Shown: one piece after another, positions 1 through 11,799 of the stretch
Numbering within the stretch: the stretch's first letter is position 1
Layout of the letters: each line of letters begins with the position of its first letter
Source: Sarcocystis neurona
Taxonomy: Eukaryota; Apicomplexa; Conoidasida; Eucoccidiorida; Sarcocystidae
Direction: 5' to 3'
DNA length: 64,000 bases
Assembly (NCBI GenBank): GCA_000727475.1
Contig: KL647304.1
Location: 2,187,968-2,251,967 of the forward strand
Notes under the pieces: generated by a model
Told to the model about the DNA's origin: nothing
What the model saw: the letters and a program-made list of their open reading frames with translations, nothing else
Database searches by the model: none
Made by a program: the position numbers and the translations under genes

Positions 1-588
1 GAAAGGCAGCAAGTAAGGGTCTCTGTGTCTGTATGGAATATCAAGAAACACACGGGTATGACCATACATCAAAACTGAGAGAGAGAGCCGCCCGCACAGG
101 TGTCGGGAGGGCAGCAGGGAGAACGCAGCGGAGGATTGACAGAGGAGAGGAGGGACGCGAGAGGAAAACAGACGCGAGGGGAAAACATACGCATATTGAC
201 AGATTTTTGCGTGTGGGGGAAGGGCAAGGTCGAGAGGCGGAGCGAAGGACGGAGAAGGAAGAAGGAGGAGACGGGAAGAGAGAGACAGAAAAGAAGAGGA
301 TCCCGAGGAAAAGGGGCGAAAAAATGCGGGAGAAATCATCAAGGCCGAAAAAAACGGCGCGGCAAGGAGGGACAAGGAGAACAGAACAGAGACACACAAA
401 AGCAAACTGAGAGAAACGAAGGGCGGGAGAGGGAAGAAACGACACGAGCTAGAGGGCGAATCGAGACGGAGGCATACTGGCAGAGAGACATACTCTATAA
501 AGTCGTTGACGAAGCAGAGGGAAGGGGCTATTATTTTGTCTGCGCCAGCGTCTTCGATACTTCGTTCTGTTGAACGGGAAGTAGTGCT
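1..588. other. purine-rich low-complexity stretch
   Basis: From about 60 to 480 the plus strand is dominated by A and G (repeated GAGAG, GGAGAAGG and AGACAG words), so open frames on either strand (Arg/Glu/Lys-rich on plus, Phe/Ser/Pro-rich on minus) are a by-product of composition. No gene is called here. The stretch ends just before a tandem repeat. Confidence 0.7.
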
Positions 589-797
589 CTGCTGCAGCAA
601 ATGCAGAACAAGTGAAAAATGACAGACGTCGTTACTGCGTTCTGCTGCAGCAAATGCAGAACAAGTGAAAAACGACAGACGTCGTTACTGCGTTCTGCTG
701 TAGCAAATGCAGAACAGGTGAAAAATGACAGACGTCGTTACTGCGTTCTGCTGCAGCAAATGCAGAACAGGTGAAAAATGACAGACGTCGTTACTGC
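589..797. repeat. 53-bp tandem repeat, four copies
   Basis: Four nearly identical 53-bp units start at 589, 642, 695 and 748; the last is cut to 50 bp. Single-base differences mark the copies: AAC versus AAT before GACAGACGTC, CAAGTG versus CAGGTG, and TGTAGC versus TGCAGC. At each unit boundary GTTCTGC faces GCAGAAC as a 7-bp inverted repeat with a 10-base loop, and the GACGTC palindrome sits further on. In copy 2, ACGAC and GTCGT can also pair. No coding frame runs through the array. Confidence 0.9.
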
Positions 798-3700
798 TGG
801 ACCGACTGAGGGGACAGCGTGGACGAGAGAAGTGTCAAGGAGCGGCGGCTTACGGCGTTATCCACGCCTGCAGACGCTCCTCCTGTGTATGTAGCAGCGT
901 CCTTCCTGGGTCGGTACAGATCTCCTCTCTATCTGCGGTGCAGCTGCATGTGTATTTCCTCATGTGGGCGCGCGCTTGCAGCGGAGAGGCGTTTACTACG
1001 TGCATCTGGAGAGCAGTATGCATATACGCACTTGTACCTGTGGCTATCGTCTTTGGACAAGGTTGCAGCGCTTGTGCTGCTGCTCTGCGGCGTCTGCTGT
1101 TGTAGAGCGCTACGTCTCTTGCCGCAGGGAAAACCGACAGGAGGACAGGCGCGCTTTCGAAAGGTTGATGGTACTTCTCCTTGTTCATCTGCGTCGCCTG
1201 CTGTTACTGCGGATGCTGCGCGTGACACCTCTACTTCTTCATCATTTCCCGCATCTTTTTCTTCTCTTCCTTTTTCGTCTCTTTTCTTCTTTCTTTCCGT
1301 CTTGAAGCGCTGCTCGTTGCCTACAGTCGGTGGACGGCCCTGCAGCAGCTTCACGGGCCGCGTAGAGGGGGAGGAGGCGTGCAGGCGAACGCACGTGTGT
1401 ATGTAGTCAAACTTGCGCCGGGTGTGTTCGAACGGGCAGGTGTGGCAAGCGAGATAGAAAAGGAGAAGACGCGTGTGTGCGACACGGGAGTCCCACGGAG
1501 CGTCACACGTTCTCTGCTTCCTTGTAAATATCGACAGTCGTGGGTTCTTAGACCACAGTGCCACATACGAAGCGGTGTTCTTCTGTGCTTGCTCTCTCTT
1601 AGCCGTCATTATTCCTTCGTTCTGGTGACACTCCTACTTGTGTGGACGTACCCATTTCCCCTTCTGTATTACGTGGGAGGCGGCATGAAACGTAATGCGC
1701 ATACATATGTATACGTATATATATATATAAGTCGTAATGTGTACATAAATATATGTAAGTGTATCACGTGTGAAAAGGGAGAGGGGGCGGCCTGCGCACC
1801 GTAACGTCGAACTTAATTTACGTGCGGATGCCTATGCATGTGCGTGTAAATTACACACATAGCCAGCCGCGCACGCTGTAAAAGTGAGGGTATCGGAGTG
1901 CAGGCGGGCGTATATATATATATACGCAGAGAAAAGGAGAAATTCTCTCTATTCGTGCGTGGTTGTTTCAATCCGCAGAATTTGTGCGGCATTCCGTGAG
2001 AGTGCCGGCAGGTGGGAAGGCGAGATGTGTAGAGCTGCTCTGCTGCCCAAAAGTCTTCAGGCTCCTGCTTCGGTAGCAGATCCAGCTGATGCTCTGAGTG
2101 ACGTTTGAAAGAGAAAGGACAACGCACAGCTGCGCAGAGGCGTCTCAACCGTGTGAAAGCTCGTTAAATGCGCCGTGGTGTACTGTTGACAGGTGCCTCT
2201 AGGCGTCGGAAATGCTGCTTGGCGTTCCCCGTACAGGCTGACGCACAGGTCGATATCCTTTTCACCGCGCTGTGTAGACGAGGGACACGCGACGGATTAC
2301 GGCGTTGTCAGGGATGAATAACCTGCAGCGTGAGGGGGAGAATTTTGGTTGTGTTTTTGAAGACGCCTAGAGACCTGCGGATATTAATCTTTATTGTGTA
2401 TTCTACCTATTTACATTGTGAATGCATGACAACACGTACGACAGGTGGCCGTATTTCACCAGACTTCAAGAATGTGCTGCTGCATCTGCATACATCCACG
2501 CAGGTAGACGTAAGGCCGTAGTTTGTTGTCAGAGTAGATGTGGCGGACGCCGGTGTGGAAAATTCGTTACTCGCATGCTCAGGTATACGGCAGCACTGTG
2601 ACTGCCATGTGTATCATCCGACGTACACATGCATACATGTGGCTTACCACGCCTTTCAAAACGTATGAAGACACTGTAACTAAATTTATCGTGCAAGTCT
2701 TCGTACACTCTAACGCTGGCGGCTCAACCATAGGCACACGATGCCGGTTGAGCACCTATTAACGCGGTACAAATGTCCAAGAACGAGCAGACCAGGATGG
2801 GGATTCGTGCGTTTGCCAGTAGTGAGAGCGACACGGCTTTGCAATTTTGTGTAATATTAAGAGAGGCGTCAAACAACCGTTGTGGATGCAACTTTTGTAT
2901 TGAAAGTGTATATATATAACTATATAATTTGCGTGATATTCACAGAGGCGGCAAACGACTGTCATATCGTCATGTTTGTATTCTAGCTGTATCCATATAC
3001 ATGCATATGTGTCTAAAGAGAGACATGAACCTAACCACGGGCGTAAGACTCAAGTGTTTTTCTATGCGTACAACGTCAATGGAACGCTTTGTACGGTTGT
3101 CAGTGTTGTATACACACGGGCATGATTGCGTGAAAAGAGTAACGAGTGTTGTTCACGAGTACGTGTTGGCGTTGTGACTGCCGATGTGTTATCCCTAGGA
3201 TTTTATTGGTGAGCAGTTGTGTTGCGGGCGCCGCGGAACGTGTCAGCAGACGGGATTCGTATTATCGACGCAGGACGGGCGCAATCCGAGAACGAAAATC
3301 GGGGGCGCCTCCATGTCCTACCAACGCGTGTATGCATGGGTAGTGTGCAGCAGCCTTGTTTTGTGCCGAGACTACGCTGCTACACAGTTTCTACAGTGAC
3401 CTTTTCTGTGACGTGCTGACACGCCGTGATGACTCCCCTTGCAGCGTATGTTCTGGTTACTCATCGCGGTATCTTTTTATTTGTACATGAATTCAATCGC
3501 GCATGTGTTGGTACTACTTGACTTTCACGTGTGCCCGGCTTCTTGTTAATTGGTTTATTGTTTACGAACTACGTCCGCTGGCGCTCAGCAGAACGCGCTT
3601 CAGTTGGTGCATATGCGTGTAACAAGAGGGGCAATGGACGGTAAGAGGACACGCGGAACTGTGCACGGACAGAGTCGCCGAAGGAATTATTCTGGCAGTG

Positions 3701-6700
3701 TTGCACAGCGCCTCTCCCCGACTAAGTTGTGAGGCACGCCAAAATGTATGAGAGTTGCTGCCGCTGGTGGAGGCCCCAAAGGACGGAAACAATGCACAGA
3801 CTATACATGAGCTTGTTACGTTTGGCAGCTAGTTTCCTTAATAGAATGCGGAGATGGAGGGGTGCGCCTCCTCAAGCAAAAGCAGAGTTTCGACAGACGC
3901 ATCAACTCACTGTCTTTCCTCTCAGGAACGGAAAGCTTTGTCACACGAGGAAGGAACATATTTTTAACATAGACATGTACCTTCGGTCTTTTTTACAAGT
4001 GGGTACACACCTGCGTATCTGTGTCTCTGGGTTCCAGAGCATGTGAAAGAGACAGAAGGGAACACCACGTGACGAAGCGGGTAGGAAAGTGACAAAAGTT
4101 GCTTTGTAAATCCGGTGCCCGGGGATAGGATACCAGCGAAGTGAGCAACACTATCGTATGACTCCGCGCCAAGGGACGCGTAAACCATCGCAGTATCACA
4201 TGCAACGATAACTGATTTCACGAGAAGTTATACGGAAGTTATACACGTGGTTAGAAAAGACGAAATGACTTAACGAGTCGAAGAGTTCAGCTCTGTGGCG
4301 TCCAGGTACGCGTAGAATAGTAGGAATGCCCCGCACAAGAGAAGCCCACGCTGCTTCAAAGGGACGTCGCAGCCTATGTAGAGGGAGTGTTGGAACCTCG
4401 TCATTAAAGTGGCGATACTGCACTTGCGAGTTGTCACGGAAGAAGCTTACTTCTGCCTGTCGAACTTTCATGTGTCTGACCTGCAAGTACAGCAACGGCC
4501 GGCACGAGGCAGATATTTCACAGTGCGCTTTAGGGCACTTGCGTGCCTGTAGTGTTTATTCATCTGACACGTGCAGCACCTTTGCAGCCGTGGATGCTGC
4601 TGGCGTGCTCCATCCAGCCACCCACGAGAAGCCAATAAAGCTTTTCATTTCCTGTGTTATACGAACGCAGACACTGAACAACGAATTTACGTAGAGCTCG
4701 TCCAGTCAGCGTGAGCCCCCCTTTGCTCTGCATTCGTCAAGAAGACCATCGACTAACGGGTGCACACAGGCGGGCCAGATTATGGATTCGTTCGTCCCCC
4801 GTCCCGCAAGATTACTGCGATTCTAGGGTGATCGACCTTGCACGTAGGTATGTTTCTCCGTCTAGAAATCACTGAAATCAGAACGCATTCATTGCTTCCA
4901 CGATCTCCAGCAAAGGTGGTGCAGTCCTTGTTACTGAATAACTTCGGCCAGCTGGGAATTTTCGTCCAACAGGCGCTGCCTTGTAAGAAACAGAAATTAT
5001 TTTTCAGGTGGAAGAAGAACAACGTGGGAGAAACTGTACGTGCCCCCGGAAGATCTTTTCATGTCTCTGCAGGCTACCCTGGGGTCAGACGCCGGTGCAG
5101 TCCGCGGATACAGGGCTTCAATCGATAGCGCCACGTCTGCTTCATCCGCTATCTGCTGCAAGCTACTTTCCTTGTGGTCTTCACTCGTTTGAATGGTAGT
5201 GCTTTCGTACGCAAAATGGTATCTGTCGGTGCGCGCGTCACTGCGCTGTGGACCAAGGGCATCTATTCAACTGTAACCTCAGCGTTGTCGGAATGAAAAT
5301 TGAAGCTACCCTCTACCCAACAATACACCGGGGTGAAGTAGTGGGTTACTGAAGGTGGTCCGAACAAACAGCTACTCAGTGCACAGGGCAGAAAAACCTA
5401 AAAGCTGCCTTAAGTGCTTTGGACGCACCCGCATCGTTCTCGTTCGTGAAGGAGTAGAGGACTGTGAGAAAGCAGCTGCACCGTGACCTGCTTAAAAAAT
5501 CGTGCTTTAACTATCTTGTCTCTCTCTGAGCGAAGAAATATGATGCTCTTGGTGCCGACCAGTGTGGTCTGGAGCGTATACCAATGGTATAAGGCTGTTG
5601 AATGTAGACATATTTGCTTAGCAATAGACACACAACGACCCAATTGAACATGGCTGTCCACACATCCAAGTTGATGAATTCTAAATTCGACGGCAGGTTT
5701 TCAGGTATTCATATTCAAGCTTGCTGACTTCGCAAAGCACGAAACAGATTCTTGTCTGCTGCAGTTTCTCCTCTCACGGTCAGTAGGTCCCCGTCGAAGT
5801 TTATATTTAGCTAGTTCGCAGGTGCCCTTCGAGGAATTGGCGGGAACGTGACGTGCAGAAGTCAAGAAGACCACCGCGGTGCAAGACGAATGCAGGGTAA
5901 CATTGCAAGCGTGAGCCTTGTTCGTGCACACACCCGATTCTAGTGCAAGAGCCGTTCGTCGCTACGCTGTCAATAACTTGATGAACGGCTGTACAGGTAT
6001 TCTACCCTCGAGCGTAGTCCTCATCTTTGTCGCCATGAGTTCCAGCCCCAAGACTGTGTGCATGTTAGCTTCTGAACGTAACAAGCTCAGACTTTCAGCG
6101 CTTCTACCACCCATTCTGAATAGACAGGCTGCAATTTGTGCAGCTCTCGGCATGCTCGCAGGTGCGTTCGCTACAGGAAATATGTCAGTTGCTGGCAAAT
6201 TAACACTGCAGCTCATTTAGACCCAGGCAGTTCGCTTGCACAATTGATTGTAACATTGAGGAACTTTCCCCGCGGCTCTACAGCAGGGAAGCGGGGCTCT
6301 ATGATACAGGACCCCTCTACACTAAAAAACGTGTTCGAGCCTTCTTGTTGTCTTTGATAGCTCCTCCGTATCGTCCTAGTAGTCAGCGTTATAGTGCAGC
6401 GCAAGGTATTCGGTGTCTAATCCTCTGTAGAGTCTGTTGCGTCTGACGGTTTACCCACAGTGCAAACCTCCCTGTGACCTCCTTTTCGTACTGCCACACC
6501 AAACAAGCGTACGGTGAGTAAGCAGTGCCCGATTAGGTCAATAGGGTTTACGTGTGCGTCCGTGATAGGAAACTATGTCGTGGGTTACTCAAAGACGATT
6601 GTCTGCGAGAACCTGCGTATACTGGGAAGCTCGCTCAATCAGAAGGCCGTGATGAGTCTTGAGCCTTCTTGATCCCCGGTAGGAGAGTTACACTTACGGG

Positions 6701-6853
6701 AAGAACAAGAGTGTGTGCGCTTTCCGTCATCTTTTGTGATTCTGAGCACACGACACAGGCTTACTTGAACAAAGTGTGTGCTCTGGCGGGCGACCTGGCC
6801 TGCTGGTGTCGCACACGGGATCTGATCGCACAAGGACTCAACCTGCCTCTCCA
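798..6853. other. repeat-poor segment without a recognised gene
   Basis: This stretch has balanced composition, few microsatellites and no CAG runs. Open frames are short (mostly under 120 codons) on both strands and none matched a family I know. Short (TA)n tracts occur near 1725 and 1915. It resembles the feature-poor segments described for Eimeria chromosomes. One minus-strand exon candidate is listed separately. Confidence 0.5.
4196..4477 (-). CDS. candidate terminal exon, unknown protein
   Basis: This is a minus-strand open frame of about 93 codons that begins after a possible 3' splice site (TGTACTTGCAG) and ends at a TGA. The peptide is mixed in composition, with no homopolymers, and contains stretches such as HRLRRPFEAAWASLVRG and ELFDSLSHFVF that look like folded protein. 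No domain was recognised and no partner exon was found. A chance open frame of this size is quite possible in DNA of about 50% GC. Confidence 0.2.
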   Translation of the reverse strand, partial: RHMKVRQAEVSFFRDNSQVQYRHFNDEVPTLPLHRLRRPFEAAWASLVRGIPTILRVPGRHRAELFDSLSHFVFSNHVYNFRITSREISYRCM

Positions 6854-7509
6854 TTATCTAATGTCGGACCACCCACAAAGCACCGGTGTAGCAGGACAAT
6901 CTTTGAGAGGAATACGCACTAGCTGTGCGTTCTCCACGCCGGGGAACACTTTCAAATTTCTAAGAAAGTTTCTGTGATGATTCCTTGCACGGCATGGGGG
7001 ACTCCAAAACTCCCCGTACCAAAATTGAGCTCCATTCGTAATATACGTGCGTAGGTGCATTATGCAGTGTTCAACCGGCGCTGCCGTTTCAAAAGTCAGT
7101 CGCAACGTGGAAAGAACGACTATATGAGCATGGCGTGTGCTCGGTAAAAACGTGACCATGCTTAAAGGCGCTCTGCAGTTGACTGCGTGATAGTCTGAGA
7201 GCTTTTGTGCGCGCAAGTGAGCAGGAAGGAAGACCCGGTATTTTTTGAAGCCGCGCGCTATAGCGTATGACCCGCGCATTGACGTTGACTTCCAGTGGTG
7301 GTGGCATTCGCAGGAATAGCGTGTGTGTAAAGATGCTCTGCAAATGACACTCACAGCAGCATTACTGGCTGTGGAACAATATAACTGTAAGCGCGGACGT
7401 CTGTTTGGAACGGAAAAGCCCCAACGTCCAAAAAGAGGTGCCACGGAACCTTCACAGAGAGCCGCTTTGCAGGGGATAACTTCACAAAAATGGCCTTGTG
7501 CGTGGGGAC
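6854..7509 (-). CDS. long open frame in repeat-poor DNA, Cys-containing unknown protein
   Basis: The minus-strand frame stays open for 228 codons (7540 down to 6854), the longest in the repeat-poor segments. The frame has no ATG near its 5' end. It reads through a pyrimidine-rich stretch ending in TTACTGTGTAG, which would serve as a 3' splice site, so I treat it as a possible internal or last exon starting near 7509. About a dozen cysteines are scattered along it. No family was recognised. By a simple stop-codon argument this length is unlikely by chance in a 12-kb stretch, but no homology or codon-bias test was possible. Confidence 0.3.
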
Positions 7510-9079
7510 GACTACACAGTAAGAAAACCAGGAGCAACACGCACCATGTACGTACGAGTCCGCTCAGGAAAAGAAGCTTCGCTCGACGCTAACAGACGAC
7601 GGTCGGAAGTCCAAGGTATTCTAGCCGGTTTCTGTGAGTTTGGCACAGTACCAGCAAGCAGTATCCAAGCAGGTTCTGGTGTTTTTTTGCTATTCGCTCG
7701 CGAGATTCTTGCTGTGGTGGTGCGTACTCAGAGGTCAAGCCTCTAGATGGATGAGCGGCAAAATCTGCTTAGCGTGCGTGCACTTTGTCTGGGATACGTA
7801 GAAGCACGCCTGACCCATCCGTTGTGCTGCCTGTATCTTTCCACAGACGAGAATCAAGGTGATTACACGAGAAACAAAATTGTCAGTACTGCGGGTAAAT
7901 TCCGGTACCAATCTTACGATCACGCCCCAGCTAGATGTGCCTTATATAATTGTGACAAGGTGTAGTGCGGTGTCTTGTGGTTGAGGAGCTGCCTGTTGAC
8001 ACCTGGGGAGAGATGGACAGCCTCGACGGTAAAGGCGGGGTTGAAGCGTGCGTTTGTAGTCAACACGTGGCTTTTCGTTGTACCGACGAGTTCTAGACAG
8101 TGCCTCACCGTACTGACGTAATGCCCTGTAAACCCATACAGGACACCATGTCCAACCACGGGCTCAAGGAGTGGCCAGCGCAGAGTGCGGTCACGTCGGT
8201 GATAGAACGTTTACCTTTCGTGGAAACGGGAGAATGCCGTCTGTGAACGTAGTACAAGGAATACACTTTTCTGAAAACTGATGGCAGCAATAGACGTTGT
8301 TCCGTCTAGCAGCGGGAACTGGCATTGTGTGAACAGGAGTCAGAGGGAGGCGGAGGGAAAGCAGAATGAAGGCGAAGAATACTTAGGAACCTCAACCATT
8401 CGCACGGAGCTGTCCTCACAGAAGGAGAACCTCGCCTCTACCACAGTAGACGCTACAGTAAAAGGGTGTCGGCGCATCAGATTGTGCGACGCGTAATGTT
8501 GTAGTCTCGGAGTAGAAGAAAAAGACTAATTGTCAAGATGCGGTATCGCATCTTTTTTCTCGGTGGAACCGGCTGTGAGAGTCGTACCGCACTGTTCTAA
8601 ACAGTGTATGTGCTCTAGATATCTCCGTCAATGGTGTTAAAGTTGTATACACGTAGCTCGCCCACAAGAAGGGTATGTGAAATGCGCCACAGGATGCTGT
8701 CAACCTTTCGTATCTCAGTGGGCAGGCGTCCGGACCTTCCTTGAATCACATTTACTATCCACGTGCATGGCAGCAGCGCTGCTGCCTCCCACGGCCCTTG
8801 GCGTTCTGTGAGCTGGCTTGGTGGCTACTACGTGCAGGGTGGTCTTTTGATACAAGCGATTAAAATAGACGGTTTGTTCTTCATCGTAATCCCTCCGAAC
8901 AGTTGCCGGGATCATATCCATGTATTCTGCAAGGGGTCCAGTATCCACGCTTCCCTTTCTGTTAGGTGCTTCCATACTACTTCAGCTGCACGTGCATCAC
9001 CCGTAACGGCGACAGTCGACGTTTCTCGTGCCTGCCCTTCCGTGCAAAAAAGGCTGTTTTCTACCATGTAATGGGGAGG

Positions 9080-9462
9080 CGCAGCTCCTGAAGACTGATC
9101 GTCAGCTTGCTCATAACCAATGGGTTCTGAGCGTCCAGACTCTTTATGTGGTGCTGAAGGATGCCTCTGACACAGGTGGAAAGCGCATGGAGTGCCGAGT
9201 GTGGTATACTGCGTACGTTGTCACCACCTCCTTGAATGCATGGATCCCCAACAACAGAGAGCCAGCAGACGAAAAAGATGGCTTCTACCTGAAGACTAGT
9301 CTGACGGACGCCGTGTGGCGAAATCGCGCACAACCACCGCGTGTGTGTCTTTCTTATCGCATCTTGCATGTGCGACCCGAGCCCGAATATCCAGTATACA
9401 ATTTGACCTTTCAGGACGTTGCATGGCTTGTGTCCACGGTAGACGTGACTGAACTCATTTGA
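9080..9462 (+). CDS. candidate terminal exon, unknown protein
   Basis: The plus-strand frame is open from 9028 to a TGA at 9462. A possible 3' splice site (GGAGGCGCAG) lies just before 9080. The peptide has a natural-looking mix with Trp, Tyr, Asp and Asn (for example VWYTAYVVTTSLNAWIPNN) and no low-complexity runs. No domain was recognised, no start codon lies in a convincing position, and the upstream exon was not found. A chance frame remains possible. Confidence 0.25.
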
Positions 9463-10566
9463 GAGCAGGAGTAGATAACGAAACACAGGAAACCCGACAG
9501 CGCTTCCTCTTTAAGCCCCTGTCCTGGAGCAAAACAAGTAGAAAGCTGACAGCTGTAGCTTGCCAGAGGCACGAGGAGGCCGCCTCTTGCAGCCTCGAGG
9601 ACTGTCAGAGTGTTGCAGTTTCCGACTTTCAAGGCCACAGTCTCGTATACTTTTGACGTGAAACGCAAAACTTTTTGAGCATAGAGATAGTCACTATCTC
9701 AGAGAAACTCGTTTATTTACTATCGCCGCCACAGGGACTTTGCCGGGCAGCGTAGGCGGCGACTGTAGACGCTGAGTGTAGACTCACTCCCAGCCCGTTC
9801 AATTGTAGCGTCTGCACTGGGAAGGAGAGCACGGTTGGATGCTACAGGTGGACGCTCTTCGCAAAGGAATGGACTAGGAGCACACAAGTAAGGTAGGGGG
9901 TCCTTCAATAAGGTGACGCTGCCTGTGACCTTACATTAAATTTAACGCACAGGATTTTGTCGCCGTTGGCAGCAACGCACGCCAGTACTATTATTGACAT
10001 TTTTTCTTACTGAGGAGAGGACGCGGCAAATTGCAAATCGCTCGACTGTTCTTTACTGTACTGAGGCCGGTCATCGGTTGTCGCCATATCGATGCACGTT
10101 TCCCATAGCATAGAGATGCTGTGCGCAATTGCGTCAGTCTAGACCGCTGCCGACACAAATGAATCGCCACAGCTTTCACCCTGCGTCTGCCAGTCTTCAG
10201 AAGTTGATGCTCTTGGGCGACATCCTTTCCGGAGTACGCCTTGAGCGGTATGTATGACTCGTCTGACGTCGCGCTGACTGGGTGCTTTTCAATAACTACT
10301 GTGTGCTCATGATAGCAGAAGTTCCCCAAGGCAACTTCAGGTGGTCACATACGTTCCTGTGTGCGTTTGGTAGGTGAAAGGTTCTTATTCCATGTACATA
10401 GACGAACTGGCGCACTTTCAGGCACCAATATATCCCCCAGTGTATGGCAAACCGCTTCGGCACTCAGTCGCCTTCACCAGCCGCCTACCGTAATGCTTTC
10501 AAAGAGTCTGTATACTTGCATATACGTAATTGCAGATGCTTTCTACAGGCAATCTTTTATTGGAAA

Positions 10567-10766
10567 CTAGTGACTTGAAACGCCCGGAACACCAGTGCTC
10601 GTATCCCTTCGTGACCGCAACCGCGCTGTCAGCCACTGCTCCTCGTGTTGCTGTTGTGCCTCCTGCAGCTTCAGAGTAACATGCATGCGCACCAGCAGAG
10701 CTGCTGCTGCATTCTGATTTCTGTGGGCATTCACGAATTTTACTGCGTTCTCTTTCGTCGGGAGAA
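10567..10766 (-). CDS. candidate terminal exon, unknown protein
   Basis: A minus-strand open frame follows a plausible 3' splice site (TTGCTCTTTGGTAG) and ends with TAG at 10567. It encodes about 65 residues, including an amphipathic helix-like stretch (AAAALLVRMHVTLKLQEAQQ). No family was recognised and the upstream exon is unknown. Confidence 0.2.
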
Positions 10767-11109
10767 GCCTACCAAAGAGCAACATACACGCCGACAAGGG
10801 TAGGACTGACTGTAGATTAAGTATTTTTCGGCGTGTGTACGTTCGTAAACGGAATTACGGTATCCCACGAGTAGGGAGAATGCAGAAGAGAATCAGAGTG
10901 TGAAGTTTTGTCGTTTCAAAGCGCTGCGCCTTGTACGTATTTTTCCGTGTCAACCTTGTCACGAGGAGCCTCAGAAAGGTTACGAGTGCACCGCGTGTTC
11001 ACGGCTAAACGTCCGTACTGTATGCGTCCAGTGAGACATGCATATCATGGATATACGTAACTCTTGGCGCTACGTTCTTTACGCACTCTATAATATTACA
11101 TGAAGGTAC

Positions 11110-11355
11110 CTAAAAGCACTCCGCTTTGCTGTGGACACGTTTGCGCACTTTCTTTATTTGCTCTGCTGTGTATGGACACCTGAACTCGCCTACTGTGAGA
11201 TAAAGACCACGGCGGTCATTCCCTGCGTGCTCCAGGGAATTTCGCGATTTTAGTTTCTTGAAGCTACTGTTGCCGAATGAGCGCAGGTGAACCGATAGAC
11301 AAAGCGCTTTTCGGTGCGGTTGCTTCTTACGCGTGCGGGCCTTCCCTATTCTCAT
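11110..11355 (-). CDS. candidate small basic protein or terminal exon
   Basis: This is a minus-strand frame with an ATG at 11355 and a TAG at 11110, 81 codons, rich in Lys and Arg (for example SFKKLKSRNSLEHAGNDRRG and EQIKKVRKRVHSKAECF). No domain was recognised. It may be a complete small ORF, the last exon of a spliced gene, or chance. Confidence 0.2.
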   Translation of the reverse strand: MRIGKARTRKKQPHRKALCLSVHLRSFGNSSFKKLKSRNSLEHAGNDRRGLYLTVGEFRCPYTAEQIKKVRKRVHSKAECF

Positions 11356-11799
11356 GAAACGCGGTGTCCTTGCGGCGAATGTTCCCGCCGTGTACGTCTG
11401 TCTTCGTCAAAGAAGCGTGCTGACGTTTAGTTTGTGCGGCATCAATCTCCGTAAAAGTCTCCCACAACACAACAGTGACTCTTCCTAATGATCCGAATGT
11501 GGTGGGAAATTGTAGGTAATCGGAGTTTCCTTCTCAGGCAAAACCGCTGTGGTTACCGAAATCTCCGCTTCAACTATAATAAGAGAAGCTACCACGTACA
11601 CCACGCCTAATCTTTTCTTTCCCGCTGAGTATCTCTTCACGCGTGAGCGCCGCAAAGTTGGCTTTCACCGGCGTATATTATAGTAGCTTCTTCACACCTG
11701 AGCGCTACACGGTTGGTTTTCACCTGCTTCTATTACTGTAGCCTCTTCCGCAATCTTGTCGACGCACATACAGCCGACTTCCTACACCTGTCGAACAAA

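Noticed and set aside
33..573. Overlapping Arg/Glu/Lys-rich frames
   Set aside because: Explained by the purine-rich strand; all frames have the same character.
589..797. Repeat-spacer array resembling a CRISPR
   Set aside because: The 53-bp units are contiguous with no variable spacers, and the genome is eukaryotic.
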